This document shows, piece by piece, positions 51,514 through 61,451 of a stretch of DNA of 64,000 bases. The DNA comes from Polaribacter haliotis (GTDB lineage Bacteria; Bacteroidota; Bacteroidia; Flavobacteriales; Flavobacteriaceae). Each line of letters begins with the position of its first letter. The first letter of the stretch is position 1. Location of the stretch: the NCBI RefSeq assembly GCF_014784055.1, contig NZ_CP061813.1, forward strand, positions 1,451,501-1,515,500, in the 5' to 3' direction. The notes beneath the pieces are model-generated. The model was not told the DNA's origin, made no database searches, and worked only from the letters and a program-made list of their open reading frames with translations. The translations under genes were made by a program, and so were the position numbers.

Positions 51514-52578
51514 TTAAAATTTATAAATAATAGCATTGATGTTCATTCCTGCTCCAACAGATGCTAAAATAACAACATCGCCTTTGTTTACTTCTTGGTT
51601 TTCTATATTTCCTTTTAAAACTAAATCTAGTAAAGTAGGCACTGTTGCTACAGAACTATTTCCTAATTTGTGAATACTCATTGGCATAATACCTTCTGGA
51701 GTTTTCATTTTATACAATCTGTAAAACCTTTTTACAATGGCTTCGTCCATTTTTTCATTTGCTTGATGAATAAATATTTTCTTTACATTATCAATTGAAA
51801 CACCACTTTTATCCAAAGCAATTTTCATTGCAGCTGGAACATTGGTAATCGCAAACTCGTATATTTTTCGTCCATACATTTTTATGTAACGAACATCTTC
51901 ATTTTCATCTTTATTAAAAGAATTCCCAAAGTGTAAGAAATAAGCTTCTTCTTTTGCAAATGTCTGTGTGGCATGACTTAAAATTCCCGAGTTTTCATCT
52001 TCTGAAGCTTCTACAATACACGCTCCAGCTCCATCACTATAAATCATAGAATCTCTATCGTGTTTGTCTACAACTCTAGACAAGGTTTCTGCACCAATAA
52101 CCAAACACTTTTTTGCGATTCCTGCTTTTATAAATGCTTGTGCTTGTATTACACCTTCGATCCAACCTGGGCAACCAAAAAGAATATCGTAAGCAACACA
52201 ATTTGGGTTAGCAATTCCTAATCTATATTTTACTCTGGTTGCTAAACTCGGTAACATATCGCTTTGGATTGCTCCTTGTTTAACATCACCAAAATTGTGC
52301 GCTACAATAATATAATTTAGTTCTTCTGCGTTTACATTTGCATCTTCTATTGCTTTTTGAGCTGCAAAAAAGGCCAAGTCAGAAGTTTTGTATTCCTCTT
52401 TTGCATAACGTCTTTCATCAATACCTGTAATGGTTTTGAATTTATCGATAATTACATCATTCTCAGAAGCAAAAACAGAGCCATCTTCATTTAAAAAGTC
52501 TGCATTTAAAAAAGCATTATTCCCCTTTTTAATGGATGGTATAAATGTTCCTGTACCTGTAATTTTTGAAGTAATCAT
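51514..52578 (-). CDS. 3-oxoacyl-ACP synthase III-like (FabH family) protein
   Basis: A 354-residue thiolase-fold enzyme. The catalytic Cys is in AYDILFGCPGWIEGVIQA (Cys136), and the other two residues in KKIFIHQANEKMDEAI (His) and HKLGNSSVATVPTLLDL (Asn). The N-terminal GTGTFIPSI and TGIDERRYA segments are family-typical. FabH condenses acyl-CoA with malonyl-ACP, starting fatty acid synthesis. CPGW in place of the common ACAGF hints at a divergent substrate. Several copies are usual in this family of bacteria. Confidence 0.92.
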   Translation of the reverse strand: MITSKITGTGTFIPSIKKGNNAFLNADFLNEDGSVFASENDVIIDKFKTITGIDERRYAKEEYKTSDLAFFAAQKAIEDANVNAEELNYIIVAHNFGDVKQGAIQSDMLPSLATRVKYRLGIANPNCVAYDILFGCPGWIEGVIQAQAFIKAGIAKKCLVIGAETLSRVVDKHDRDSMIYSDGAGACIVEASEDENSGILSHATQTFAKEEAYFLHFGNSFNKDENEDVRYIKMYGRKIYEFAITNVPAAMKIALDKSGVSIDNVKKIFIHQANEKMDEAIVKRFYRLYKMKTPEGIMPMSIHKLGNSSVATVPTLLDLVLKGNIENQEVNKGDVVILASVGAGMNINAIIYKF

Positions 52579-52716
52579 AAATTTTGATAAGTTTTACACT
52601 GATAAATTGTGCATTAAAATTACAAAAAGTGTTTATTTTTTTGAATGTGAAGAAAACAAAAAACCGATGTTCAGAATGCTTTTTACATTAAGAAATAAAT
52701 TAACAGAACTATTCTA

Positions 52717-53097
52717 TTATTTATAAACTCCCATCTTAAGCTCCATTACTGTAGCAATAGACCTTGCTCGGTTTTTCATATTATTGGCATTTTCGCCTTC
52801 GAAATAAACATCTATTGTTTCGAACAAATACGATATCCAACTTGTAAAATGTTCTTTCTGGAACTTTACAAATGCATTTTTATCTAAATGTTTTTGCATA
52901 GTATTATTTTTATAAGTGGAAGTGTAGAAGAGTATATCGTTCCAAAAATCGGAAATAATTTCTAAATGTTCTTCTAAATGATTCTCGGCTACTATATCCT
53001 CGAAAAAAGGAAGCATAGTTTCATCAACCAACAATTTATCGTAGAATTTTGTTATAATAAATTTTATGTCTTTTCTATTTGAAATGTCTTGTTTCAT
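52717..53097 (-). CDS. Group III truncated haemoglobin
   Basis: This 126-residue protein matches the group III 2/2 globins: Tyr19 (B10) in ITKFYDKLLVDE, LPFFEDI, SDFWNDILFYTSTYKNN, proximal His70 in MQKHLDK, and EHFTSWISYLFETID with Trp87. These small haem proteins bind O2 or NO and are linked to nitric oxide or peroxide detoxification. Length fits. It follows the cytidine deaminase by 2 bp, suggesting one transcript. Confidence 0.9.
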   Translation of the reverse strand: MKQDISNRKDIKFIITKFYDKLLVDETMLPFFEDIVAENHLEEHLEIISDFWNDILFYTSTYKNNTMQKHLDKNAFVKFQKEHFTSWISYLFETIDVYFEGENANNMKNRARSIATVMELKMGVYK

Positions 53098-53099
53098 AT

Positions 53100-53582
53100 T
53101 TATAGATAAGCACTATCAAATGAAAAAGGTAACAAAGATAAAAGTGATTCTGTTTTTACAACTTCGCCAACTTCTCCCATAAATAAAAGTTCGAAAGGTT
53201 GTTTTTGATTAATTTCAAATTCCGATAATGTTTGCCTACATGCTCCACATGGTCCTACAGGTTTATCTACTTTAGAAATTGTTGAACTTGCAGTAATTGC
53301 CAATTTTAGAATTTTAACTCCAGGGAAATGAGAACCTGCATTCCAAATGGCAACTCTTTCTGCACACATTCCTGATGGATATGCTGCATTTTCTTGGTTA
53401 TTTCCTAAAACAATTTCGTTGTTTTCTAACAGTAAAGCTGCTCCAACATTAAATTTAGAATAAGGTGCATATGCATTTCCTCTAGCTTCAATTGCTTTTT
53501 CCATCAACATTTTATCATCTTTAGGAAGTTCAGAAATATCTTTAAAAACAATTGCTGAAGTACTAATTTCTATTTTTTTCAT
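53100..53582 (-). CDS. cdd: Cytidine deaminase
   Basis: This 160-residue enzyme converts cytidine to uridine in pyrimidine salvage. It has ARGNAYAPYSKFNVGAALLLEN, the zinc site PSGMCAERVAIWNAG (Cys-Ala-Glu) and VGPCGACRQTLSEF (two Cys). ATG 53582 is preferred over an upstream TTG at 53597 overlapping the terminator. It lies downstream of porU-porV, as in other flavobacteria. Confidence 0.94.
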   Translation of the reverse strand: MKKIEISTSAIVFKDISELPKDDKMLMEKAIEARGNAYAPYSKFNVGAALLLENNEIVLGNNQENAAYPSGMCAERVAIWNAGSHFPGVKILKLAITASSTISKVDKPVGPCGACRQTLSEFEINQKQPFELLFMGEVGEVVKTESLLSLLPFSFDSAYL

Positions 53583-53595
53583 AAATAAAGGAGTC

Positions 53596-53626
53596 AAAAA
53601 AAAGCAGCCTTTTGTAGACTGCTTTT
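53596..53626 (-). terminator. Terminator after porV
   Basis: On the minus strand AAAAGCAG pairs with CTGCTTTT (53619-53626 with 53600-53607) around an 11-nt loop, followed by more T (53596-53600). It ends the porU-porV transcript before cdd. Confidence 0.8.
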
Positions 53627-53659
53627 AACTTTGATAAATTTACTAAATTTTTACGACTT

Positions 53660-54766
53660 TTAAAAATCTTCAAAAATTTCTCCTAAATCAAATGATAAAG
53701 AAAAACGTAAAGAATTTTCTAAAGGATTATTTACATCAGAAGCATTAATTAAATACGACAAATCGATATTTAGTGCATTGGTTTTAAAACCTCCACCCAT
53801 TGTAAAATATTGTCTATTTCCTTTGTCTTCACTTTCATGAAAATAACCTGCTCTTAATGCAAATGCATTATTATATAAATACTCAGCAGCTAATGCATAA
53901 GTAATTTCTTTCATTTCTTCGCTAAATCCTCCTGGAGCATCTCCAAAAGAACTGAACATACCTTCTACCCAACCTTTTTCGTTATTTGGATCCTGTACAG
54001 TTGGAACTAATAATTTTGTAAATTCTACTGTTGTAGAAATTGTATTGTAATCGTCTAAAATAAAGTCGAAACCTCCACCTAATTTAAGGTTTGTTGGTAT
54101 AAAATCTTCTTCTCCTGGTGTATATGAGACTTTTGGTCCAATATTCGCAATATTAAAACCAAACCTATAACGTCCATTAAAATTTCCGTAAAATTCTTCT
54201 GTAGATTGGTAATAACCAGAAACATCTACTGCAAAAGAGTTAATTGGCTGTAAATTGTTTCCATTTGTTCCATTAAATGCTAAATTAGAGCGAATGTATT
54301 TTAAAGAAACTCCCATTGCAAAAGTTTCACTTAACTTTAAAGAATATGCTCCAGTTGCTACTAATTCATTAGGGTTAATAGAACCATTTGCATTTCCTTG
54401 ACTGTCTGTTAAATCGATTTGACCTAGAGAAAAGTACTTAAAATCTGCACCCCAAGCTGCGTTTTCGCTAAATCTATTAATATAAGATCCACTTCCTACG
54501 AAAATATCGTCTGTTAAATTACGTAACCATGGAGAATACGTAATTCCTGTTTTTATTTGTCTGTTACTAAATGCCATTTTAGAAGGGTTGTGAAACAACG
54601 AATAAGCATCTGCTGTTGTTGCGACACCAACATCTCCCATTCCTCCAGATCTTGCATCTGGTACAATTAATAAAAATGGTGTTGCTGTTGTGATTCCTCC
54701 TGATTGTGCTGTAACTTTAACTGTTGCTAAAACACAAAACAATAAACATAATCCTAATTTCTTCAT
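53660..54766 (-). CDS. porV: Type IX secretion system outer-membrane protein PorV
   Basis: A 368-residue outer-membrane beta-barrel with signal peptide MKKLGLCLLFCVLATVKVTAQ. The family motif TATPFLLIVPDARSGGMGD and ATTADAYSLFHNPSKMAFS is exact. PorV (also LptO) shuttles T9SS cargo to the sortase complex and closes the translocon. It lies 36 bp downstream of porU. The two surface proteins at 1-2968 are likely cargo. Confidence 0.96.
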   Translation of the reverse strand: MKKLGLCLLFCVLATVKVTAQSGGITTATPFLLIVPDARSGGMGDVGVATTADAYSLFHNPSKMAFSNRQIKTGITYSPWLRNLTDDIFVGSGSYINRFSENAAWGADFKYFSLGQIDLTDSQGNANGSINPNELVATGAYSLKLSETFAMGVSLKYIRSNLAFNGTNGNNLQPINSFAVDVSGYYQSTEEFYGNFNGRYRFGFNIANIGPKVSYTPGEEDFIPTNLKLGGGFDFILDDYNTISTTVEFTKLLVPTVQDPNNEKGWVEGMFSSFGDAPGGFSEEMKEITYALAAEYLYNNAFALRAGYFHESEDKGNRQYFTMGGGFKTNALNIDLSYLINASDVNNPLENSLRFSLSFDLGEIFEDF

Positions 54767-54802
54767 CTATAATTCTCTTGTTAATTATTGCAAATATACT
54801 AT

Positions 54803-57800
54803 TTATTGAAGTATTACTAATTTCTCGTATTTCTCGGAAACTAAATTACTTGTGGTAGATTTTACCCTTAATTTATAAACATAAACTCCTTTTCCTATTT
54901 TATTTCCAAAATCGTCTAATCCATTCCAAGAAATACTTCTTGATAAATTACCTGTGGTTTGGATATTTCGATTGATTGTTTTTACCAATTTACCAGAAAC
55001 TGTAAAAACCTGTACTTGAACCTCTAAAGACTCATTTGGCTTATTGTGATTGAACCAAAACTGGGTGTAATTTACAAAAGGATTTGGATAATTTAAAACG
55101 TTTTCTAAATTTAAAATTGCATCGCTTACAACCACGAAGTTTAACGTAGTTTCTGATGAGTTATTGTATGTGTCCCAAGCTTTTATTTTTAAAGTGTGTG
55201 GGCCAACTGCCAAATCTCGTAATCTATAGTTTACTTTTCCTTTGGTAAAATCGTTTAATTCTGTTTGGTAAAAATCGTTTAATATAATAGGGTTTGAAGT
55301 ATCGCCATCTAAAACACCAACAATATCATGATCTACAGCTGTTATAGAAGTGTTTATTCCACTTGAATCTGCCAAAACTGCAATTAAATTTGGAGATGTA
55401 TTTGTATTTGCTCCATCTATAAAAGATTCGTCATTCATAAATAATTGAATTTCTGGACCAACTGTATCTTCTGGAGCGTTTTCGTTAATACCACCAACGA
55501 CCACATCAAAATTAAAACCTGCTTTATCTGTTTCTCCATTTTCTGCATAGAAGCTTAGCTTTCCTTTACCAAATGCGACTTTAATATCTTTGGGTACAAT
55601 AAAATCGAAAGTAAATGTTCCGTTTGTAATCGTCGATTTTCCTCTAAACAACTTGCTATCTTGTGTATCAAAAGTCATAGTAATACCATAACCATCGTTA
55701 TCTAAGGTAGATTTATCTATAGGTTTATCAAAAACAGTTGTAGATAACGAACCATTAAAATTATTTAAAACAACATCGGAGTTATCTACGACCACACCTT
55801 CGAAACGAACTTTAGATAGTGCTTTTAAAGTATCTAAAGGTTGGGAGATATCTTTGCCATTTATTTTAGTGATTTTTACATTTGGGTCTGGAACGGATAA
55901 TTTCATTGCTGGATCGCCAAATGAATAAATAAAGAATTTTTGAAATTTGAATGAGCCAGAATAATTATTTTTCGTTTTCATTAAAGTTTCAGAAATAGTT
56001 AAATCTTCATTAGGAATTGTTAAATCTGCATTTGGAAACTTAAATAAAATTCGAATTAACTCTTCATTAAAAGCTTGCCCCATAGAAATGTAAACTTCTC
56101 TAGTAGTAGTTATCATACTTGCTGCACCTCCATTTTTATTCCATAAAGTTAATTCGCCTGCAGTAATTCTATTTGGATTATCGAAACGAGAAAAATCGCA
56201 AGTAACTGTAATTAGTAATGGTAACGTATTGGCATTATTAAATTCTTGTATTTGAGGTTTCTCTAAAATTCTTTCAGCAGCAAAACCATCTTCTCCTCCA
56301 TGTCCAAAATAATCGAAAACTAAAGTCCCTTTTTCTATTGCATTTGTAATTGCTTTTTTTACTTCGGGATAACGTTCTCCTCCAGAAGAATTTTCTTGCA
56401 CATAAGAATCTACATAAATTTTATTGATATTAAATATTGACTTGTTATTTTTAATTTCATCTGCAATAGATTCTACTCCATTTTGTATAACCTCTTCTCC
56501 TGGATCGTCTATATCGTCTGCTAAAAGTGTTATCGTGTTTCGCCAATCTCCAAAAGCAGCCTTACTGTAATACGATAAAATCTTATCTACAACTTGTTTA
56601 GCTTGTACATTTGTGTTTACGGGTATTCTACTAGAGGCAACATCTAAAGTATGTGATGGAGACATGGTACCCTCATTATCATCTAACATTACAAAGTAAT
56701 CGTCTGTAACATAAGAATTGGCCAAATTAAAACTTAATTCAGATAATTTTACAGGAACAATATTATTATTGCCAGCAATTCTGTCTTTATAATCGTAAGA
56801 AGCATCCCCAAAAAAACAAACATATTTTAATTTTTTATCTGCAGTTGAATTTGTCGTGTAAATATGTTTTATAAAATCTCTAACACCTGTAATATCGGAA
56901 GAACCTGAAGAGAATTCATTATAAATTTCATCTAACAGCACCACGCTTGTAGTTAGATTTGAATTTGTTTGGTGATAATCTGCCAACCTTTGAGCTTGAG
57001 AAGACAATTCCGAATTTGTAATTACAATATAATTAATGTCTTTTAAAGCATGTAAATTTTGATTTTCAACCTTTGCATTCTCAATGGTTTCTGGAATGTA
57101 AAAATCTGATTGATTTAAAACTACATATTCTCTTAAAATTTCTTTATTATTTTTATCTATTGCTCTTGCTTCATCATTAAAACTAAAATTGTTTCCAGTG
57201 CTTTCGTTTGTAATTAATTTCGGAGAAATAAAATCGGAAACATCCCAAACCTGAAAAATATTATTTGAATTCTGAATATTAAAAGTTATAGTACCAGTAG
57301 CATCAAATTGTTCGAAGCTTCTAAACGAAAACTGTTTACCATTTGCAGTCAAATTCTTTCTTCCAACAATCTCAATAAAATCTAAATAAGCATTCGCAGA
57401 AGGATTTCCTCCATTATCGTAAATAATTTCAATATTAATAGAAGTTGCAGAATTATTAATAGTTGCAGTTTTTTCCGAGGTTAAAGCTTTGGTTAAAAAA
57501 GAAGGATTTACTCCTGAATAAGGAATTGTATAAATATCTTGTCCATTAACTTTTACTAACATGGACGAAGAAGCAATAGAGTTGCTAACACCTCTCGTTC
57601 TAATGGAAATAGGTTCATTTGCAACCGCGTTTGTAAAAGGGATATTAAATTTTTGAGTATTCTCTATGTTAAAATTATCATCGAAAAACCATTGGGTTCC
57701 AGCTGCTAAAAGATTCAATTCTTCTTTTTCTAGGAAAGTAAAATCGTCGTATGAATTTATCGTTAAAGAAGACGTATTTGTATTTGTAGTTTTTGTAGTA

Positions 57801-58252
57801 ATTCTTTTACCATCTGTATCATTTACAGTAATAAAATAATAGGCTTTATCCGAATAAATATTCTGACGATGTTTTGCAGTTTTAGATGCTGTATCTACAC
57901 TCCAACTATGAGGCCCTTTAGCATAAAAGAGAATAAAATCGCTATTATCGAAGTTACCATCATCTTCACCTTCTACCAAAATGGCGTTTTCTTGTAAATC
58001 CTCATACCTAAACTCACTATTTAATTCTGGTAATAAGTTCCCTCCATTTCCATAAATATGGATTTTTTTAGGATTCAATCCGTTTGTAGAAACTCCTATT
58101 CTTTGTAGTAAATTTTTATCAATTTTAAATACACCAGTAGTATCCACAGAAAATTTAAACCAGTTCCCAGAAGACAAAACAGAACTAGTGGTTTGTGCAT
58201 TAGAAAACGGAATAAAAAAAGTAAATAAAAATAGTGTTAAAATTCTTTTCAT
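54803..58252 (-). CDS. porU: Type IX secretion system sortase PorU
   Basis: A 1149-residue C25 (gingipain-like) peptidase with signal peptide MKRILTLFLFTFFIPFSNAQ. The catalytic pair sits in FDYFGHGGEDGF (His651) and LLITVTCDFSRF (Cys685). The C-terminus ends in a T9SS-like sorting-domain set (LNYPNPFVNYTQFWFNH, VQVFTVSGKLVKTI, GVYVYKLRV), though the real sortase retains this domain. It cleaves the sorting domains of cargo and attaches them to the surface. It is followed by porV. Confidence 0.96.
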   Translation of the reverse strand: MKRILTLFLFTFFIPFSNAQTTSSVLSSGNWFKFSVDTTGVFKIDKNLLQRIGVSTNGLNPKKIHIYGNGGNLLPELNSEFRYEDLQENAILVEGEDDGNFDNSDFILFYAKGPHSWSVDTASKTAKHRQNIYSDKAYYFITVNDTDGKRITTKTTNTNTSSLTINSYDDFTFLEKEELNLLAAGTQWFFDDNFNIENTQKFNIPFTNAVANEPISIRTRGVSNSIASSSMLVKVNGQDIYTIPYSGVNPSFLTKALTSEKTATINNSATSINIEIIYDNGGNPSANAYLDFIEIVGRKNLTANGKQFSFRSFEQFDATGTITFNIQNSNNIFQVWDVSDFISPKLITNESTGNNFSFNDEARAIDKNNKEILREYVVLNQSDFYIPETIENAKVENQNLHALKDINYIVITNSELSSQAQRLADYHQTNSNLTTSVVLLDEIYNEFSSGSSDITGVRDFIKHIYTTNSTADKKLKYVCFFGDASYDYKDRIAGNNNIVPVKLSELSFNLANSYVTDDYFVMLDDNEGTMSPSHTLDVASSRIPVNTNVQAKQVVDKILSYYSKAAFGDWRNTITLLADDIDDPGEEVIQNGVESIADEIKNNKSIFNINKIYVDSYVQENSSGGERYPEVKKAITNAIEKGTLVFDYFGHGGEDGFAAERILEKPQIQEFNNANTLPLLITVTCDFSRFDNPNRITAGELTLWNKNGGAASMITTTREVYISMGQAFNEELIRILFKFPNADLTIPNEDLTISETLMKTKNNYSGSFKFQKFFIYSFGDPAMKLSVPDPNVKITKINGKDISQPLDTLKALSKVRFEGVVVDNSDVVLNNFNGSLSTTVFDKPIDKSTLDNDGYGITMTFDTQDSKLFRGKSTITNGTFTFDFIVPKDIKVAFGKGKLSFYAENGETDKAGFNFDVVVGGINENAPEDTVGPEIQLFMNDESFIDGANTNTSPNLIAVLADSSGINTSITAVDHDIVGVLDGDTSNPIILNDFYQTELNDFTKGKVNYRLRDLAVGPHTLKIKAWDTYNNSSETTLNFVVVSDAILNLENVLNYPNPFVNYTQFWFNHNKPNESLEVQVQVFTVSGKLVKTINRNIQTTGNLSRSISWNGLDDFGNKIGKGVYVYKLRVKSTTSNLVSEKYEKLVILQ

Positions 58253-58455
58253 AAAATATATTCAAATAACGCAAATAAATTAGAGATATTTTAATAGTTA
58301 CAAAGATAAATTATACTAAATTTAAATTGTGCTCGTTTAATAAAAAGTGAACAAAAAATTGATGCGTTAAATTTTATAATTTACTTGCTCGAAAGTATAA
58401 TTATTGTAAATTGCATCGCAAATACGAAATATCATAAATAATTTTCAATTCGGAA

Positions 58456-60126
58456 ATGAAAAATATCTTAAAAATAACTTTAATTGCTTTAACAACAATA
58501 CTTTTAGCAAATTGTAATAGATCTAATGCTGGTAAATCTCGTTTAACGGGTTTATCTTTTAATGATCCCAAAAACGGTAATTATATTCGTTCTAATTCTT
58601 TCGAAGGTCAAAAACCGCCATTAGGTATGGTTGAGATTGAAGGTGGTAGTTTTACAATGGGGCAAGTTCAAGACGATGTTATGTTCGATTGGAATACAAC
58701 TCCAAAGAAAATGCACGTTCGTTCGTTTTTTATGGACGAAGCAGAAGTTACAAATTCGGAATACTTTTTATATGTACAATATATAAAAGATGTTTTTCCT
58801 CCTTCTGAAGAAAAATACAAACATATTTACAATTCTGTTTTGCCAGACACTTTGGTTTGGAGAAAAAGTTTAGGAAATACAGATATATTAGCAGAAAATT
58901 ATTTTCGTCATCCTGCATACGCAGATTATCCTGTAGTGGGTGTAAGTTGGTTACAAGCGAATGAATTTTGTAAATGGAGAACAAATGCTGTAAACCTAAA
59001 GACATTAATTGAGAAAGGGCATATAGAAAATATTTTTGAAAGAGATTCTGTAAGAAACTTTTTTGATACCGATGTTTTTTTAGCTGATGATTCTCAATTA
59101 TTTGAAGGAGATACTACTATTTATAAAAGAGGTGTTCGAACAAGAGGGAGGTCTTCTAATGCTGGGCCAAATTCGTTTCAAGGTAGAAAAATTACAAAAG
59201 CAGACGGAATTTTACAACAAAAATTTAGATTACCTACAGAAGCTGAATGGGAGTTTGCAGCAAAAGCAAATATTGAAAACAGAGAGTACAACAACATTAG
59301 AGGTAGAAAAAAATATGCTTGGGATGGTAAATATACTAGAGAAAAAGAAAAACGCTCTAGAGGAGACCAATTAGCCAACTTTAAACAAGGACGAGGAAAC
59401 TATAGTGGTTTACCTGGCTGGAGTTCAGATGGATCTGATATTCCAATTCGTATAAAATCATACCCTCCAAATGCATTTGGCTTATATGACATGTCTGGAA
59501 ATGTCGCAGAATGGGTTGCAGATGTTTACAGACCAATTATAGATAACGAAGCAAATGATTTTAACTATTTTAGGGGTAATTTATTTACCAAGAAAATGAT
59601 TAACCAAGATGGCCAAGTTGTTATTGTTGGTGGTGAAACTGCACAAGTTGAATATGATACTTTACCAAATGGTAGAATTATACCAAAACAACTTCCAGGA
59701 TCAATTAAATACATTCCAATAACAAAAGACGACGCTACTTTTAGAACAAATTTCTCTAAAGCCGAAAATGCAAATATTGGAGATGGAGATTTAAACTCTA
59801 CACGTTATTACGAAGATGACGAAGAAAGATTTGCATCTAGACCTAGTATGTACAATTCTCCAAAAAAACCTATGAGAGTTAGAGATTCTATTACAGGAAG
59901 AGATGTTATTGCTACAGACTCTAAAAGTAGAACAACTTTAATAAGTGATAAAACAAGAGTTTATAAAGGTGGTTCTTGGTCCGATAGAGAGTATTGGTTA
60001 GATCCTGCTCAAAGAAGATATTTACCAGAATATATGGCTACAAACTACATTGGTTTTAGATGTGTAACAGATAAATTAGGCCCAATGACTTATAAGAAAA
60101 GAAAAAAGAGAACACCAACTAGATAA
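58456..60126 (+). CDS. gldJ: Gliding motility lipoprotein GldJ
   Basis: A 556-residue lipoprotein with signal MKNILKITLIALTTILLANC (Cys20). It carries an FGE/SUMF1-like fold: LGMVEIEGGSFTMGQVQ, FFMDEAEVTNSEYF, FRLPTEAEWEFAAKA, FGLYDMSGNVAEWVADVYRP and VYKGGSWSDREYWLDPAQRRYLP, with YIGFRCVTD at the end. GldJ is essential for gliding and T9SS assembly in flavobacteria. It diverges from porU across a 203-bp gap; a terminator follows. Confidence 0.95.
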   Translation: MKNILKITLIALTTILLANCNRSNAGKSRLTGLSFNDPKNGNYIRSNSFEGQKPPLGMVEIEGGSFTMGQVQDDVMFDWNTTPKKMHVRSFFMDEAEVTNSEYFLYVQYIKDVFPPSEEKYKHIYNSVLPDTLVWRKSLGNTDILAENYFRHPAYADYPVVGVSWLQANEFCKWRTNAVNLKTLIEKGHIENIFERDSVRNFFDTDVFLADDSQLFEGDTTIYKRGVRTRGRSSNAGPNSFQGRKITKADGILQQKFRLPTEAEWEFAAKANIENREYNNIRGRKKYAWDGKYTREKEKRSRGDQLANFKQGRGNYSGLPGWSSDGSDIPIRIKSYPPNAFGLYDMSGNVAEWVADVYRPIIDNEANDFNYFRGNLFTKKMINQDGQVVIVGGETAQVEYDTLPNGRIIPKQLPGSIKYIPITKDDATFRTNFSKAENANIGDGDLNSTRYYEDDEERFASRPSMYNSPKKPMRVRDSITGRDVIATDSKSRTTLISDKTRVYKGGSWSDREYWLDPAQRRYLPEYMATNYIGFRCVTDKLGPMTYKKRKKRTPTR

Positions 60127-60150
60127 TTGATGTATCTTTAGAATATATAC

Positions 60151-60186
60151 AACCTCATTGTTATCTTTACAATGAGGTTTTTTATT
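60151..60186 (+). terminator. Terminator after gldJ
   Basis: AACCTCATTGT (60151-60161) pairs with ACAATGAGGTT (60169-60179) around a 7-nt loop and is followed by a T run. It lies 25 bp after the gldJ stop and 9 bp before the murF start. Confidence 0.93.
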
Positions 60187-60194
60187 TTTTAAAA

Positions 60195-61451
60195 ATGAAT
60201 ATAGAAGATATTTACAAACGATATACAGAACACTATTTAGTAGATACAGATACTAGAAAAATTCGTTCTAACACCCTTTTTTTTGCACTAAAAGGAGAGA
60301 ATTTTAATGGTAATGAATTTGCAGAAAAAGCTTTGGAATTAGGAGCTAAATACGCAATTATAGATGAAGCTGATTTCGAAATTGAAGGTAAAACAATCTT
60401 AGTTGATAATGTTTTAGAAACATTGCAAAATTTAGCAAAACATCATAGGAATCAACTTAACATTCCAATTATTGGATTAACAGGTAGCAATGGTAAAACA
60501 ACTACGAAAGAACTTATAAACTGTGTACTTTCAGAAAAATATAAAACTACTGCCACTGTTGGAAACTTAAACAACCATATTGGAGTTCCGCTAACTTTAC
60601 TATCGATAACAACAAGTACAGAAATTGGTATTGTTGAAATGGGTGCAAATCACCAAAAAGAAATAGCGTTTTTATGTTCGATTGCTCAACCTGATTTTGG
60701 ATATATTACTAACTTCGGAAAAGCACATTTAGAAGGTTTTGAAGGAATAGAAGGTGTTATAAAAGGCAAAAGTGAATTGTATAAGTATTTGATTAAAAAT
60801 AATAAAACTGCTTTTGTAAACCCTAAAGACACTATTCAAGTTGAAAAAACTGAGAACTGTAAGAGCGTACTTTTTTCTGATAAAATTAAGTTTTTGGAAG
60901 CAAATCCATTTGTAAAATTAACATATAATTCTAACATTATTTCCAGTAATTTAATTGGAAAATATAATTATACAAATATTGTTGCCGCTATAACTTTTGG
61001 TAATTATTTTAATGTTCCTGATGAAAAAATAACAAAAGCAATAGAAAACTACTCCCCAACTAATAATCGTTCTCAAATTATAAAAACAAATAATAATAAA
61101 ATTATTTTAGACGCCTATAATGCGAATCCATCAAGTATGAAGGCAGCCTTAGATAATTTTTCTGTTTTAAAAGATACACGAAAAACAGTTATTTTAGGAG
61201 ATATGTTCGAGTTAGGAGAAGATAGCTCTAAAGAGCACCAAATAATAGTAGATTTGTGTGATAGCTATTCATTTAAAAACACATTTTATGTTGGAGAATT
61301 ATTCTACAAAACTAAAACCAAAAACAAAACCTTTAAAACGTTTGAAGATTTGAAACAACATGTCATAAAAAAACCTCTAGAAGATCAATCTATTTTAATT
61401 AAAGGTTCTAGAGGTATGCAATTAGAGAGAGTTCTCGATTTTATTAATTGA
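60195..61451 (+). CDS. murF: UDP-N-acetylmuramoyl-tripeptide-D-alanyl-D-alanine ligase
   Basis: This 418-residue enzyme adds D-Ala-D-Ala to the muropeptide in peptidoglycan synthesis. Signatures: TRKIRSNTLFFALKGENFNGN, the ATP motif PIIGLTGSNGKTTTKELI, GNLNNHIGVPLTLL, IVEMGANHQKEI and ILDAYNANPSSMKAAL. Length is normal. It begins 9 bp after the gldJ terminator and overlaps the convergent kinase gene by 8 bp. Confidence 0.96.
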   Translation: MNIEDIYKRYTEHYLVDTDTRKIRSNTLFFALKGENFNGNEFAEKALELGAKYAIIDEADFEIEGKTILVDNVLETLQNLAKHHRNQLNIPIIGLTGSNGKTTTKELINCVLSEKYKTTATVGNLNNHIGVPLTLLSITTSTEIGIVEMGANHQKEIAFLCSIAQPDFGYITNFGKAHLEGFEGIEGVIKGKSELYKYLIKNNKTAFVNPKDTIQVEKTENCKSVLFSDKIKFLEANPFVKLTYNSNIISSNLIGKYNYTNIVAAITFGNYFNVPDEKITKAIENYSPTNNRSQIIKTNNNKIILDAYNANPSSMKAALDNFSVLKDTRKTVILGDMFELGEDSSKEHQIIVDLCDSYSFKNTFYVGELFYKTKTKNKTFKTFEDLKQHVIKKPLEDQSILIKGSRGMQLERVLDFIN